Source: Candidatus Poseidoniaceae archaeon (GTDB taxonomy: Archaea; Thermoplasmatota; Poseidoniia; Poseidoniales; Poseidoniaceae). Taken from it: 57,817 nucleotides of DNA. The notes under the pieces were generated by a model. The model had not been told where the DNA came from, did not search any database, and worked only from the letters and a program-made list of their open reading frames with translations. Each line of letters starts with the position of its first letter. Position 1 is the stretch's first letter. This document shows, piece after piece, positions 46,913 to 55,021 of the stretch. The stretch lies in NCBI GenBank assembly GCA_949373075.1, contig CASIBX010000033.1, positions 1-57,817 of the forward strand. The letters run 5' to 3'. Position numbers and translations under genes: made by a program.

Positions 46913-48612
46913 TGTCATCAAATTATGATGCACATGTAGCCGAGGTACTCAAACAAGTACCCGAAGCAGACGCAGAGAAGGTAGCAGAAGCCTTTGCAAG
47001 ATATGAGACGGATTTCTTAATCCCACCTGTAGATGCAATGCGCTCAGTGTTACGACGTTTCCAGTCTGACAATGGAGTGGCAACTCCCTCACCAAATCAA
47101 TCGGCTTCATCTCAGAAGCAATCTATTCCACTGAAAAAAGCAGAGAAGTTATCCGACCTTTCTGGCGATGACCGCAATGTCGAGATCGAAGTAGAAATCG
47201 TAACCCATAACCCACGAACCACAATGGTCCGTGGCGAAGAAAAGATAGTTCCATACGGTCTAATTGAGGACCAGCCGTTTTCTGAAGGCGGAAATAGAAC
47301 TCGATGGGAATTCAAGGATTGGGGCAACCATCCAAACATTGCACCTGGAGCCGTAGTTAGGCTAGAAGGAGTATCGGTGAATGAGTACCAAGGTAGGATG
47401 AGCATCAATATCAATCAATCTAGCCGAGTTGTAGTTCTTAGAGAAGGCGAGAGGACGGTTACAACACCTGGTGAACCTGTTGAAATCAACACGATCAAGT
47501 CTGATGGAAATGTTACTATTGTAGGCCGACTTCTTGCAAGCCGCAAAGACGTAATACATCGAAAAGATGGGTCTGGTACTATTGATATCGTTAGAGGAAG
47601 AATCGCAGATGACACTGGAGCGATTGGGTTCTTGTCATGGGAGTCCTTTGACCACGAAGTTGGGTCTTTGTTGAAGATTGAAAACGCTCAGATTAAAGTG
47701 TTCAGAGATAATCCTGAAATAAACATAGGTGCATCTTCTCGAATTGAAATCTATCATGATTCTAATTTTTCATCAGCAGATGACTTGGTAGCGAATTCTG
47801 TTAGCCGTATTGAAGATCTGCGCGATGGTTCAAGAGATGTTGAAATCATAGTCGAAGTTCAGAAGATGATTAAACGTGACTTCACTGGTAAAGATGGTGA
47901 AGAAAAGAGTGTTTGGTCCGGCGATATCGCAGACCCGACTGGTAGATGTAGATGTTCAATTTGGTCTGAACCGCCATTTGATTTCGAAGCAACACCTGTT
48001 GTAATTCGCTTACGAGGTGTGCGTGTACGTGCATGGCAAGGCATCCCTGATATCACAATAGATGATGTATCGCAAATAGAAATTCTTGCGGCAGCTCCAT
48101 GGGGCGATGAAATAGACTTGGCTAACAATGTGGTTGAAGTCCCTCTTTCTGAATTAGCCACAGGTGCTAGCAGAGTTGGAATCTCTACCTCTGGACATGT
48201 AATTTCAATACGTGAAGATTCTGGAATAATCAGTCGTTGTACTGAATGCCGCAGGGTGCTTAGAGACGGAGAATGTGCAACTCACGGAGCACAAGAAGGA
48301 GAGTCTGATGTGAGGATTCGTATGGTCCTTGATGACGGACAATCTACAATTTCCCTCATCATCAACAAATCTGCCTCGGAAGCATTGATTGGAATGAATG
48401 AGCAACGCATAACTGCCGAAATTACCGAAAATGGTACAATGGCCTTTGTTCAGAGCCTAAGAGAACGCTTCCTTGGTCGCCAATTGAAGGCTTCTGGGAG
48501 AACTATAGTCGATGAACAAGGAGCAATGCTTCTTTCTGATGATGCGGAGTTAATCGTAGTTGAGTCAGAATTAATTGCGGCTGAATTAAGAGCAAAATGG
48601 GGGGTGGTTTGA
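46912..48612 (+). CDS. rpa: Replication protein A, large subunit (multi-OB-fold)
   Basis: The 566-residue single-strand DNA binding protein has at least three OB-fold regions, marked by strands such as RWEFKDWGNHPNIAPGAVVRL, GRIADDTGAIGFLSWESF, and SGDIADPTGRCRCSIWSEPP. A C-terminal zinc-finger-like motif (CTECRRVLRDGECATHG) and a last OB-like part follow. It protects single strands in replication and repair. Start ATG 46912 with GAGGTG at 46900-46905 is preferred to GTG 46903. It is followed without gap by its partner gene. Confidence 0.9.
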   Translation: MSSNYDAHVAEVLKQVPEADAEKVAEAFARYETDFLIPPVDAMRSVLRRFQSDNGVATPSPNQSASSQKQSIPLKKAEKLSDLSGDDRNVEIEVEIVTHNPRTTMVRGEEKIVPYGLIEDQPFSEGGNRTRWEFKDWGNHPNIAPGAVVRLEGVSVNEYQGRMSININQSSRVVVLREGERTVTTPGEPVEINTIKSDGNVTIVGRLLASRKDVIHRKDGSGTIDIVRGRIADDTGAIGFLSWESFDHEVGSLLKIENAQIKVFRDNPEINIGASSRIEIYHDSNFSSADDLVANSVSRIEDLRDGSRDVEIIVEVQKMIKRDFTGKDGEEKSVWSGDIADPTGRCRCSIWSEPPFDFEATPVVIRLRGVRVRAWQGIPDITIDDVSQIEILAAAPWGDEIDLANNVVEVPLSELATGASRVGISTSGHVISIREDSGIISRCTECRRVLRDGECATHGAQEGESDVRIRMVLDDGQSTISLIINKSASEALIGMNEQRITAEITENGTMAFVQSLRERFLGRQLKASGRTIVDEQGAMLLSDDAELIVVESELIAAELRAKWGVV

Positions 48613-49554
48613 TTGCAACCAGCAAGGAGAGCAAGAAGGCAACCAGCATGGCATATGCTGGCTTCTGAGTTTGGTGAATCAACTTTACATCAACAAGGTT
48701 CAGGAGAGTTTGACCCTCTTTTCGTAATCACCAAATTGGGTGCGAAGGTCAACCGATTAGTAGTCGCAGGGCTACTTGAGAGGCTGGAGCCTCGTGAAAC
48801 CTCCAATGGAGCAACACTTTGGCAGGGCCAAATTAGAGACCCTTCTGGACTTCACTATTTCTCAGTAGGTGATTATGCACCCGAATCCATGCGAGAATTG
48901 ACAGTACAATTGTCGTCAAGAGTTGATGATGGTGAAACTATAATGCTAATCATGACTGCTAAAGCAAGATATTTCCAATCCGAAGAAGGAGCGGTCTATA
49001 CTAGTCTTAGACCAGAAGAAGCCGCGATAATTTCCCGTTCAACTTACTGTGAATGGCTGGTAAAAGCGGCAGATGGAATGCTAAATCGTATATCAGACCA
49101 GGAGAAATCAGTTTCTTTAGAGAAGTCATTAGATGCTTTGAGGTCTAGTGGTATTCCAGAACACATGTGTGAAAATATTCTGTTAGCTAATGAGCACTAT
49201 GGAGATATTGATTTAGAGACATACAGATTGAATATCATGCAGACATTGGACATAGCTGAAAATAGAATTCCATCTGCAGTAACGCCAACACCTGCGGCTC
49301 AAGTAAACCTAGATGTTGGTAGTGGCGAGGTTGATGTCACTGATTCGAGCGGAGAAGCGCTTGATCTTAAACAGGTTATTCTTGACTTAATCTCACGATT
49401 GGATCAGGGCGAAGGCGTTGACTTTGACACATTGCTATCTAATGCAGCTGCTAGAGGTCATGACCGTGATGCGGCTGAAGCAAGTCTTGATGATTTGTCT
49501 GAAGAAGGGACTGTTCACGAACCAAGGTTTGGATGGTTCAAGATAACCGTTTGA
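48613..49554 (+). CDS. RPA-associated protein (COG3390 type)
   Basis: The 313-residue protein starts at the TTG directly after the RPA stop, with GGGGGGTGG upstream. N-terminal residues (ARRARRQPAWHMLASEF, FVITKLGAKVNRLVVAGLLE) and the OB-fold part TLWQGQIRDPSGLHYFSVGDY match the archaeal RPA-partner family, always coded beside RPA. The C-terminal third has a linker (VTPTPAAQVNLDVG) and a winged-helix-like region (LDLISRLDQGEGVDFDTLLS). It probably binds RPA in a single-strand DNA complex. Confidence 0.85.
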   Translation: MQPARRARRQPAWHMLASEFGESTLHQQGSGEFDPLFVITKLGAKVNRLVVAGLLERLEPRETSNGATLWQGQIRDPSGLHYFSVGDYAPESMRELTVQLSSRVDDGETIMLIMTAKARYFQSEEGAVYTSLRPEEAAIISRSTYCEWLVKAADGMLNRISDQEKSVSLEKSLDALRSSGIPEHMCENILLANEHYGDIDLETYRLNIMQTLDIAENRIPSAVTPTPAAQVNLDVGSGEVDVTDSSGEALDLKQVILDLISRLDQGEGVDFDTLLSNAAARGHDRDAAEASLDDLSEEGTVHEPRFGWFKITV

Positions 49555-49615
49555 GGCTTTTTACTCCAACAGGTTCAAGGCCCATTCGCGACCTCATCGG
49601 TTTACAGGTGAGACT

Positions 49616-49969
49616 ATGGGAGGAACAGATTTCTTTATTCGCCCAGCAAGCGGAACTTCTAGCGCAGATTGGCTTAGACTTCCGGATGCAGATATTAGCG
49701 TAGTAATAACACGTCGAATTACCCGTACTGTGCTCCATGGAGGAGAGGGCGATGATTTGGTAGACGAAGGCGCTGAATCAGCAGTTTATACGGTACGTGG
49801 AGAAATGACTTTTGAGGATTACAAAAAGATTCTCAAAATGTTCAGAAGCGGCCAACCTTACATCCATGACCCATTCGAAGAAAGAGACGTCAAAACTGTT
49901 TTCGGTAAGATGGAATATGACGGTTCAGATAACATCTACACATTCGAATTCATTGAAGATATACGTTGA
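49616..49969 (+). CDS. Small beta-rich protein, phage-tail-like outline, unknown
   Basis: The 117-residue protein starts at ATG 49616 with AGGTGAG upstream and is followed 10 bp later by the TadC-like gene, so it is the first gene of the secretion operon. It is rich in strands and charged. The order ITRRITRTVLHGGEGDDLVD, YTVRGEMTFEDYKKILKMF and YTFEFIEDI resembles small contractile-tail/baseplate proteins that pack a beta sandwich against a short helix. That is pattern recognition only, with no key motif to confirm it. It has no signal peptide or membrane helix. Confidence 0.5.
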   Translation: MGGTDFFIRPASGTSSADWLRLPDADISVVITRRITRTVLHGGEGDDLVDEGAESAVYTVRGEMTFEDYKKILKMFRSGQPYIHDPFEERDVKTVFGKMEYDGSDNIYTFEFIEDIR

Positions 49970-49979
49970 GGTGGAATGA

Positions 49980-50555
49980 ATGAGGTCATTGGATGAGTCT
50001 AGAGAGATTCTCTATGTCATTAGAACATTAGATGTTCTGATGAGTTCTGGTGTTGGTCTCGAGGCTGCAATTCACTCAATCGCTCAAGGCGGTTACGGAA
50101 TTATATCCAAAGATTTTGAAACTTTAATGAAAAATATCAACTCCGGTAAACCTATGGAAAAAGAATTACGGAGTCTTATGAAAAAGGCAGAGAACGATGG
50201 CTACAAAAGAGTAGTAAATACAATGCTCAACAATATTACACAAAACACTGACATCATTGAAACACTGCGAAAGCAAGGTGAGAGAATGGAAGAAGTACGT
50301 ACTGAGAAAGTTAAAGATTACATTGAAGATTTGGGTGGAGTGCCTGAAACCTTGTTGTCGATTGGAATGATTGGCCCAATCATACTGTCGATAATTGGAA
50401 TTATTCCACAACTAATCTCCGGCGGATTAGCCGACATGGTTGGAAATTTAGAACAAGATACAGCTATGAGTATCGTAAACGTTGGTCTATTCATCACATT
50501 ACTCGGAATGGCATTGGCTGGAATAAAGGCTCACACGAAGGACCCAGGGTTGTGA
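49980..50555 (+). CDS. TadC/GspF-like pilus assembly membrane protein, short
   Basis: The 191-residue protein has the T2SF-type helical bundle (VLMSSGVGLEAAIHSIAQGG; MEKELRSLMKKA; VVNTMLNNITQ) and then two membrane helices (LLSIGMIGPIILSIIGIIPQ and MSIVNVGLFITLLGMALAG). Such proteins form the inner-membrane platform of type IV/Tad pili. It has only one T2SF unit, with the usual helices split between this gene and the next. GAGGTGG precedes ATG 49980. Confidence 0.8.
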   Translation: MRSLDESREILYVIRTLDVLMSSGVGLEAAIHSIAQGGYGIISKDFETLMKNINSGKPMEKELRSLMKKAENDGYKRVVNTMLNNITQNTDIIETLRKQGERMEEVRTEKVKDYIEDLGGVPETLLSIGMIGPIILSIIGIIPQLISGGLADMVGNLEQDTAMSIVNVGLFITLLGMALAGIKAHTKDPGL

Positions 50556-50559
50556 TTTC

Positions 50560-51291
50560 TTGATTTTTGGTATTCTTGAGATGTTTAGAAACGATCCTTT
50601 CTTGTTATTCATGATAACAATTGGAATTGCGTTCGCAATAGGTGGAGTTCCACCAATCATTGAGAGGCAAAGACGCAGGTCGATTGAAAACGATTTACCT
50701 GCAATGCTTGAAGCTCTTTCAGACTCTCTAGGTGCGGGGCTAGGTCTCCAACAAGCTATGATGTCGGAAGCAGACCGAAGCACAGGTCTTCTCGGCAGGT
50801 TGCTAAAAGAAACATTGGCCGAAAGTCACGCTTCATCATTCGACTCGGCTTTAGCCAATTTTGCTACTAAATCCCGCTCCACACAGGTTCAAAGGGTAAT
50901 GCACCTCATCTCTACCGCTATAGAGCAAGATGCACCTCTGCAAACCATACTTTCCGACATGTCTCAAGATTACGAAAGATTGAACGATTTGATGAACCGA
51001 AGAGAGTCAGATTTGATGGGAAGGTCTATCCTAATCGTAATGTTTGTTTCAATCGGTTTGCCTTTCTTAATCGCATTCATTGTTGGTTTGTTTGCACCAA
51101 GAAGCCAAGGTTTCCAACTTGACGAATTCAATACATCTTTCACATTGTTCTTTGGAGCAGCATCATTGGTTGCCATAGGAGTAAGTGGAAGAATGCTAGG
51201 GCGTATGCGTTCATCACTTTGGTGGGCACCGCTTTGGATGGCTGTTTCAATGACGATTTATCACGTCGGAGTTCTTGTTATTGGAGGATAA
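50560..51291 (+). CDS. TadB/GspF-like pilus assembly membrane protein
   Basis: The 243-residue protein starts with a membrane helix (FLLFMITIGIAFAIGGV), has a T2SF helical domain (DLPAMLEALSDSLGAGLGLQ; VMHLISTAIEQDAPLQTILSDM) and three more helices (ILIVMFVSIGLPFLIAFIVG; LFFGAASLVAIGVSG; WMAVSMTIYHVGVLVI). It pairs with the previous gene as the two-part platform. TTG 50560 is the start given by the longest frame; ATG 50581 is possible. The TadA-type ATPase follows after four bases. Confidence 0.82.
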   Translation: MIFGILEMFRNDPFLLFMITIGIAFAIGGVPPIIERQRRRSIENDLPAMLEALSDSLGAGLGLQQAMMSEADRSTGLLGRLLKETLAESHASSFDSALANFATKSRSTQVQRVMHLISTAIEQDAPLQTILSDMSQDYERLNDLMNRRESDLMGRSILIVMFVSIGLPFLIAFIVGLFAPRSQGFQLDEFNTSFTLFFGAASLVAIGVSGRMLGRMRSSLWWAPLWMAVSMTIYHVGVLVIGG

Positions 51292-51295
51292 TTAA

Positions 51296-52531
51296 ATGCA
51301 AAAAATACTGGATCAATATGGAAATGTAACAATCTACATGGAGAATAATCACCCTTCTCCAATGTATCACGTCGATGGTGGAGTAGAGCCAAATCCATAT
51401 GGCAATCTCGCAGTACTTCTTGGAGACGACAATTTGGAAGAAGTGATGTACAACGGTGGCTCGCAGTGTGTTAAAGTAGCCCACAGAGACCACGGGATGT
51501 GTCAAACCAATGTATTTGTCGATGACCAACAAGGATTAGAGATTGCTCGTAACATTGCAGCATTTACGTCGGTTCCTTTAGGAGATGGACCTGGATTAGT
51601 TCCTATCTTTGATGGTCGCCTTCCAGATGGAAGCCGTGTGAATGGAACAATACCACCCGTTTCACCCGATGGGCCAACTCTAACAATTCGAAAATTCCGT
51701 GATGACCCACTTACAATGATAGATTTGATTAAATTTGGAACAGTAAATCTGCGCCTTGCTGCAATGATGTGGGTTTGGATTGAAGGACTAGATAGCCGGC
51801 CTGCTAATTTCGTTATAGCAGGCGGTACTGGCTCTGGTAAAACAACAACTCTGAATTGTCTTGGGATGTATATTCCATGGCACAAGCGTCTACTTACAGT
51901 GGAAGATACTGCTGAATTGCAAGTTTATCACGACCACTGGCTAAGGATGGAGACTAGAAGAGAGAGGCCCGATGGAACACCTGCTGTCGACATGAACGAC
52001 TGTCTGAAATCAAGCCTTAGAATGCGACCTGACCGTATTATTGTAGGAGAAGTTCGTTCTAGTGAAGCATCTACTTTGCTAACTGCAATGAATACTGGTC
52101 ACGATGGTTCATTCGGTTCACTCCACGCTAATACTGCCATGGAGACAATCACTAGGATGATTAATCCACCAATGAATGTACCTCCAATTATGCTTACAGG
52201 TCTGGATTTGATCATCATCCAAGCACGATTGCATGTCAACGGTAAAACAGCTAGGAAGATAACTGAGGTCGCTGAAGTTGCAGGTATGGAAGGTGACAAA
52301 CCTCGTCTTAATGCAATTTGGAAGTACAATGCAGCAACAGATACCATTGAGGAAACAGGAATTCCTTCTAAGATGCGGGAAACAATCTGTAAAGCCGCTG
52401 GAATAACTCCTGCTCAATTTGAGCAACACCTCAATCAGAGAGAGCAGATATTAGCAGATTTACTTCGAAGAGATATCAGAGATATCGATACTGTAACTAA
52501 AGTTGTACAAAGTTTCTACGCAACTCGTTAA
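51296..52531 (+). CDS. Type II/IV secretion ATPase (TadA/CpaF/VirB11-like)
   Basis: The 411-residue ATPase drives pilus assembly or secretion. Walker A is GGTGSGKTTT (G176-), the Asp box/Walker B area is RPDRIIVGEVRSSEASTLL, and a His box follows (GSLHANTAMETITRM). The N-terminal domain has GRLPDGSRVNGTIPP, typical of CpaF/TadA. It has a strong Shine-Dalgarno (GGAGG) before ATG 51296. No prepilin or prepilin peptidase gene is next to the set, so the substrate must be coded elsewhere. Its TAA stop overlaps the stop of the convergent SAP-repeat gene in TTAA. Confidence 0.9.
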   Translation: MQKILDQYGNVTIYMENNHPSPMYHVDGGVEPNPYGNLAVLLGDDNLEEVMYNGGSQCVKVAHRDHGMCQTNVFVDDQQGLEIARNIAAFTSVPLGDGPGLVPIFDGRLPDGSRVNGTIPPVSPDGPTLTIRKFRDDPLTMIDLIKFGTVNLRLAAMMWVWIEGLDSRPANFVIAGGTGSGKTTTLNCLGMYIPWHKRLLTVEDTAELQVYHDHWLRMETRRERPDGTPAVDMNDCLKSSLRMRPDRIIVGEVRSSEASTLLTAMNTGHDGSFGSLHANTAMETITRMINPPMNVPPIMLTGLDLIIIQARLHVNGKTARKITEVAEVAGMEGDKPRLNAIWKYNAATDTIEETGIPSKMRETICKAAGITPAQFEQHLNQREQILADLLRRDIRDIDTVTKVVQSFYATR

Positions 52532-54213
52532 TTGTTTGAGATATTTAGGCGGGCAAGCAAATCATCGACTCCGTCGATTCTACTTCTAACCGAAGATACT
52601 CTATCTGCTGCATCAGCAACCGATTCTGCTAGTTCGAGTTCTTCATCGGCTACTGGCTCGTCGCTTACTGCTTTGAATTGCTGAGCTAATCTTTTGAGAT
52701 CTGCTATAATTGAATCGACTTCAGTATCTGAAACTTTGATACCTGGTGCAATTCGTGGTATTTCAGAAGGTGAAATGTAACCTAACTCTGCCCCAATTAC
52801 GCCAGCAGCAGCGACAACTCTGGGTCGCAACTCTGAATTGTTAACATCATATCCTTTCTTTTCGAGGAATCGTATTACTAAGGTCTGCTGAGTATCTCCA
52901 TAAGAGCCTTCAGACTTTTCTAATATTGCTTCAACTAGTTGTTCAAGGCCATCGATATTTCTTTCAAGTCTGTCGAGGGTTCTTCTTTCACCAGCCTGAA
53001 GATGAATTGAACCATGCTGCAACAGTCGAATCACTCGAGTTCTTCGAGCGGTTTTAGGGTCGCTTGCTGCGATTTCTTCATCTAAAGAAATTTGTAAGTC
53101 GAATAGTGCATGTAATCTTCCTGAAACTGAAGGGAGTCGTAAATCAAGATTTAATTCCCTTGCCTTTTCTTCAAAGGCCATTCTTGCTTTGACCATGTTT
53201 CCTTCAGTAGATTTGATCATCTCTGGCAAAACTTCTCTGAGAATATTACGTGCTTCTTCAAAGCCACGTAAAGCCTCTCTTTCTCTCCAAGAGTTAGGCA
53301 TGGAGTGAATCGCTTCCTTCTCTGCTCTAGCCATCGCATCAAGAGAAATTAGTCTCGCTTTAACATAGTCTGCAGCATTTGAGTCGTTTACTGGAAGGCC
53401 ATGTGCACTTAGGCTGGAAATAAATGCATTCACATCCTCGGAATCACTGATTGAACCAACTAGTAGGTAATCTCTGCACAATGCATCGATTTCGGCAGTA
53501 CGGCCTTCAATCTCTATCACCGACTCGGTCAGCTCAACAACCGGTGCAATGGGTAGAGGTTCTACAATCGCACGAGGTGCGATGTCAATAATCTCAACTT
53601 CACTAACATCTTCAATATCTTCCATAATTTCAATTTCTTCTGAAATTACTGGTACTTGTTGTGTTACTGGAGCACTAACTTGGCTTGTTATGTTGTCATA
53701 ATCCTCGGACGGTGATGGAATGTTGATGAGTTTAGGCTCTCCTCTTGGTCTTCTGAGACTCTTTTTGATTACTCCCCATGAACCTGATTGTGATGTAAGA
53801 ACTCCCGCCACACGCATCAGAAGTGCCTGTTTGGCTCCAGAACGAGGTAAATCTAGTTTTGAACATAGGTCGTGTAACTGGTCCCTTGACAAAATATCTA
53901 ATTTTTCAGGAGTAAGTTGTTTGGCGTCATGATTTAGATGAAGGAATAGCCTTTGTCTTCTTTCACGAATAGAACCTGATTTTTTGACTCCGAATACGGC
54001 GAGTACCTGACCTATATCGTTGTTAAGGATAGAATCTATTCCTTCTGGTGAGAAATCCCAGTCATCTAAAACTAGGTCGGCAATGAGCCTACCACGAAGA
54101 ACTTCTACCGAGCCGTTACGTGAAAGTCCATGCTCTGCACATATCTCTTTGAGGCGATCTAATCTTGCCTGATGGAGTTCAGAAAGAAGGGATTGCTTAT
54201 CGTTCAATTGCAT
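52528..54213 (-). CDS. SAP-like repeat protein with long helical C-terminal part
   Basis: The start ATG 54213 gives 561 residues. Three SAP-type helix-loop-helix units are near the N-terminus: LDRLKEICAEHGLSRNGSVE, IGQVLAVFGVKKSGSIRERR and RDQLHDLCSKLDLPRSGAKQ. SAP motifs usually bind DNA or RNA. A Pro/Ile/Glu-rich acidic linker (positions around 200-245) separates them from a helical part of about 300 residues with no motif I recognise. It may be a nucleoid or RNA-associated protein. It lies convergent to the secretion ATPase. Confidence 0.65.
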   Translation of the reverse strand: MQLNDKQSLLSELHQARLDRLKEICAEHGLSRNGSVEVLRGRLIADLVLDDWDFSPEGIDSILNNDIGQVLAVFGVKKSGSIRERRQRLFLHLNHDAKQLTPEKLDILSRDQLHDLCSKLDLPRSGAKQALLMRVAGVLTSQSGSWGVIKKSLRRPRGEPKLINIPSPSEDYDNITSQVSAPVTQQVPVISEEIEIMEDIEDVSEVEIIDIAPRAIVEPLPIAPVVELTESVIEIEGRTAEIDALCRDYLLVGSISDSEDVNAFISSLSAHGLPVNDSNAADYVKARLISLDAMARAEKEAIHSMPNSWREREALRGFEEARNILREVLPEMIKSTEGNMVKARMAFEEKARELNLDLRLPSVSGRLHALFDLQISLDEEIAASDPKTARRTRVIRLLQHGSIHLQAGERRTLDRLERNIDGLEQLVEAILEKSEGSYGDTQQTLVIRFLEKKGYDVNNSELRPRVVAAAGVIGAELGYISPSEIPRIAPGIKVSDTEVDSIIADLKRLAQQFKAVSDEPVADEELELAESVADAADRVSSVRSRIDGVDDLLARLNISNN

Positions 54214-54263
54214 TCCTCCAATCTCTCTCCACTCCTCTCCATATTTGAGGTTGCACCCCAATA

Positions 54264-54321
54264 AAAGTGCTTAGAGACACTTTCTCAGAGGGTATTTTTC
54301 ACTCCAAAGCCCCTAAGGGCT
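54264..54321. promoter_or_regulatory. Two hairpins in the divergent region upstream of the SAP and coiled-coil genes
   Basis: AAAGTG (54264-54269) pairs with CACTTT (54278-54283), and AGCCC (54308-54312) pairs with GGGCT (54317-54321) around CTAA. Both are in the 181-bp gap between divergent genes and may be operators or leader structures. Confidence 0.3.
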
Positions 54322-54394
54322 AAGTGCATTTCCGCTTTTTCCATAATCAACACCTTCAAACAGATGCGACTTAAGGGAGTTTTGAGGGCGAAGC

Positions 54395-55021
54395 ATGGGA
54401 CGGTATGAGAGGATAGCCAAAGGTTCACTCAAAGAAGCGTCTTCCCTTGCTTCAGGAATTATCGAATCCATCAGGTATGACTTGAGAAGAGAGGAAGTTC
54501 GCCTTGAGGAAGAGATGCATGATAGAGTTGAATCTGTGCAAACTACTCTCAACGAGGTTGCTAGCATTCAAGATGCAATCATTGCAGGGTCTTTAGAAGT
54601 TAAAAAAGAACTAGAAAAGGCCCGTAAAAAAATGATAAAAAACGGGGATCGTGAATGGATGTCTACACAAATAATAGGCGGTGCAATTCGTTTAGGCGAA
54701 CTTCGTTCACTCCATATCGATGCTGTTAGAACGATTCAGAGCGCTCTTGCTAGGCCACCTTCTGCTGTCGACATTATTGAAAGATTAACTAAAGATTTAC
54801 TCAAATTATCTGGGTCATGGGAATCATCTGCTAGAGAAATAGATGAATCTATATCTGAAGTTGTAGATTCAAACGCTCCTCTTGAATTGATAGAGCTATC
54901 TAGAGAATTAAACAATAATGGATATGATTTAATTTTGGCAGGAGATAACAGAGAACCTGCTAATATTGAAAGTTGTAGAGCAAAGATAAGAGATTTGACT
55001 GGTGAAGATATACTGAATTAG
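54395..55021 (+). CDS. Coiled-coil protein of unknown function
   Basis: The 208-residue protein is almost all helix. A charged coiled coil covers about residues 25-85 (YDLRREEVRLEEEMHDRVES; SLEVKKELEKARKKMIK), and a helical C-terminal part has LIERLTKDLLKL-like repeats (IIERLTKDLLKLSGSW). There is no signal peptide, membrane helix or motif I recognise. It is divergent from the SAP-repeat gene, and its end overlaps the convergent HemC-like gene by four bases. A structural or chromosome-binding role is only a guess. Confidence 0.55.
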   Translation: MGRYERIAKGSLKEASSLASGIIESIRYDLRREEVRLEEEMHDRVESVQTTLNEVASIQDAIIAGSLEVKKELEKARKKMIKNGDREWMSTQIIGGAIRLGELRSLHIDAVRTIQSALARPPSAVDIIERLTKDLLKLSGSWESSAREIDESISEVVDSNAPLELIELSRELNNNGYDLILAGDNREPANIESCRAKIRDLTGEDILN

